NCBI GenBank assembly: GCA_026874595.1
Contig: CM049310.1
Span: 41,543,558-41,607,557, forward strand
Direction of reading: 5' to 3'
DNA: 64,000 bases
DNA from: Sipunculus nudus
Lineage: Eukaryota; Annelida; Sipuncula; Golfingiida; Sipunculidae
The notes under the pieces are model-generated. The model did no database searches and was not told the DNA's origin. It was given only the letters and a program-made list of their open reading frames with translations. Each line of letters begins with the position of its first letter. Within the stretch, counting starts at the first letter, position 1. A program made the position numbers and the translations under genes. Positions 63,198 through 64,000 of the stretch are shown piece after piece.

Positions 63198-64000
63198 GGC
63201 CTTTTAAAATAATATCTATTACGGCTTGTGACATGTGAAACATGGATTTTCAGGAGGAGGTTAATAGTCTAAGAATTTCGGTTTACGCTCTGGTTCGAAA
63301 TTAGGACCTACTGTGTGTGAGATTAACGTGAGAGCGATCAGGCTACGAATCCGCTGGGTATCATACTTCGGTTCTTCTTAAGCATAACAATGATATGCCA
63401 TACCATATCTCGAGGCCAGTTGAAGACTTTGCAGGGGAAAGCTCCTCTTCGGTTTGTTATCTGATCAGTCCATAAATAATATGATATAAATACGATTAAA
63501 AATCAGACGATCCCTAACTGGGAGAATACTCTCCTTCAAACATGAACAACGACAATATAAGTTGAACCAAAATCAGATAAAGCCTGTGCTTCATACATAT
63601 ATTTTGACAATATTGGAAACAAAAGTAAGAAGATGTAGCTTTTGAGCGTATCACAGATGCGCAGCTGCAAATCAATTTAATATACTGTGGAGATAAGAAT
63701 GATTACTTCTGAACATGCTTCAAGTGACGAACATGAACTGAATTAAAGCTTGATCACTCGGATGGATAAAACTAATATTCGCTTATTTATATTTCACAAA
63801 TTACGACATGAAGTATCTTAAAATTATGTGTGATCCAGTACATTCAAATGTTAAAAAATGAGGTTATATTTGGCAATACACTACGAAACCGCTCGTTATC
63901 GTGCCTTCTTTATTCTGAAGCTCAAGGATATTACAGCTAATCTTTTATGCGACATCCTCTGCAGACGAAAGTGGGGTACTTCTTACCTCAGTTAAGAATC
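63198..64000. repeat. Array unit 10, cut by the window end
   Basis: Relic C at 63281-63355 and a deleted Val A stub near 63,877. It follows unit 8 closely and shows that the array continues to the right. Confidence 0.85.

Larger units (their letters stand above)
42417..64000. repeat. Tandem array of ten ~2.37-kb tRNA-bearing units (continues past the window)
   Basis: Units begin at GGCCTTTTAAAATAATATCT-like sequence: 42417, 44931, 47341, 49496, 51871, 54248, 56657, 59057, about 60906 (left end deleted) and 63198. Typical length is 2.37-2.41 kb; outliers are 2,514, 2,155 and about 1,850. Full units carry, in order, a Val-like relic (C), a Val-like element (A), a Pro-like element on the plus strand, and a third Val-like relic (B). 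All Val elements are on the minus strand. I see no protein gene; open frames repeated across units run through the tRNA sequences. Confidence 0.95.

Overview
This is a piece of an animal nuclear genome, AT-rich and full of introns, microsatellites and dispersed repeats. The gene has metazoan extracellular modules (trefoil, F5/8 type C, Link) separated by kilobase introns. The intronic repeat family ends in CAGCTGAGCGTCATGGCCC, which I associate with bivalve mollusc genomes. A bivalve, or at least a lophotrochozoan, is therefore my best guess; it is inference and not proven by the window.

Region 1 (about 1-37,955): the 3' part of one plus-strand gene. I could join 18 exons (2,726 coding bases, 907 whole codons plus a split first codon), with every junction in phase, a stop at 37,799-37,801 and AATAAA at 37,931. 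The predicted product is a modular, probably secreted or cell-surface protein. Its order is P-type trefoil, F5/8C no. 1, F5/8C no. 2, two linker microexons, Link domain, divergent Link-like domain, linker microexon, VPS62-like unit 1, linker microexon, VPS62-like unit 2. The 5' end and any signal peptide lie upstream of the window.

The introns carry a decayed non-LTR retrotransposon (5.4-7.0 kb), two tRNA-derived SINE copies, minisatellites (54 bp x 6, 44 bp x 5, about 32 bp), a foldback element, TA/GA/CT/TG microsatellites, and at least nine copies of one repeat family. The longest copies of that family are tandem arrays of a ~157-bp monomer containing AGGTCAnnnTGACCT, the sequence of a consensus estrogen response element. 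I counted 17 perfect copies.

Region 2 (about 37,960-42,400): intergenic, repeat-rich. A possible terminal exon of a convergent minus-strand gene lies at 39,278-39,331, with a decayed duplicate about 430 bp away.

Region 3 (about 42,417 to the window end): a tandem array of ten units of about 2.37 kb, continuing beyond the window. Each complete unit holds one plus-strand tRNA-Pro-derived element and three minus-strand tRNA-Val(CAC)-derived elements, which sit in three diverged sub-repeats. A few copies look nearly intact; most are pseudogenes. Deletions, near-identical neighbouring units and mosaic units point to continuing unequal exchange.
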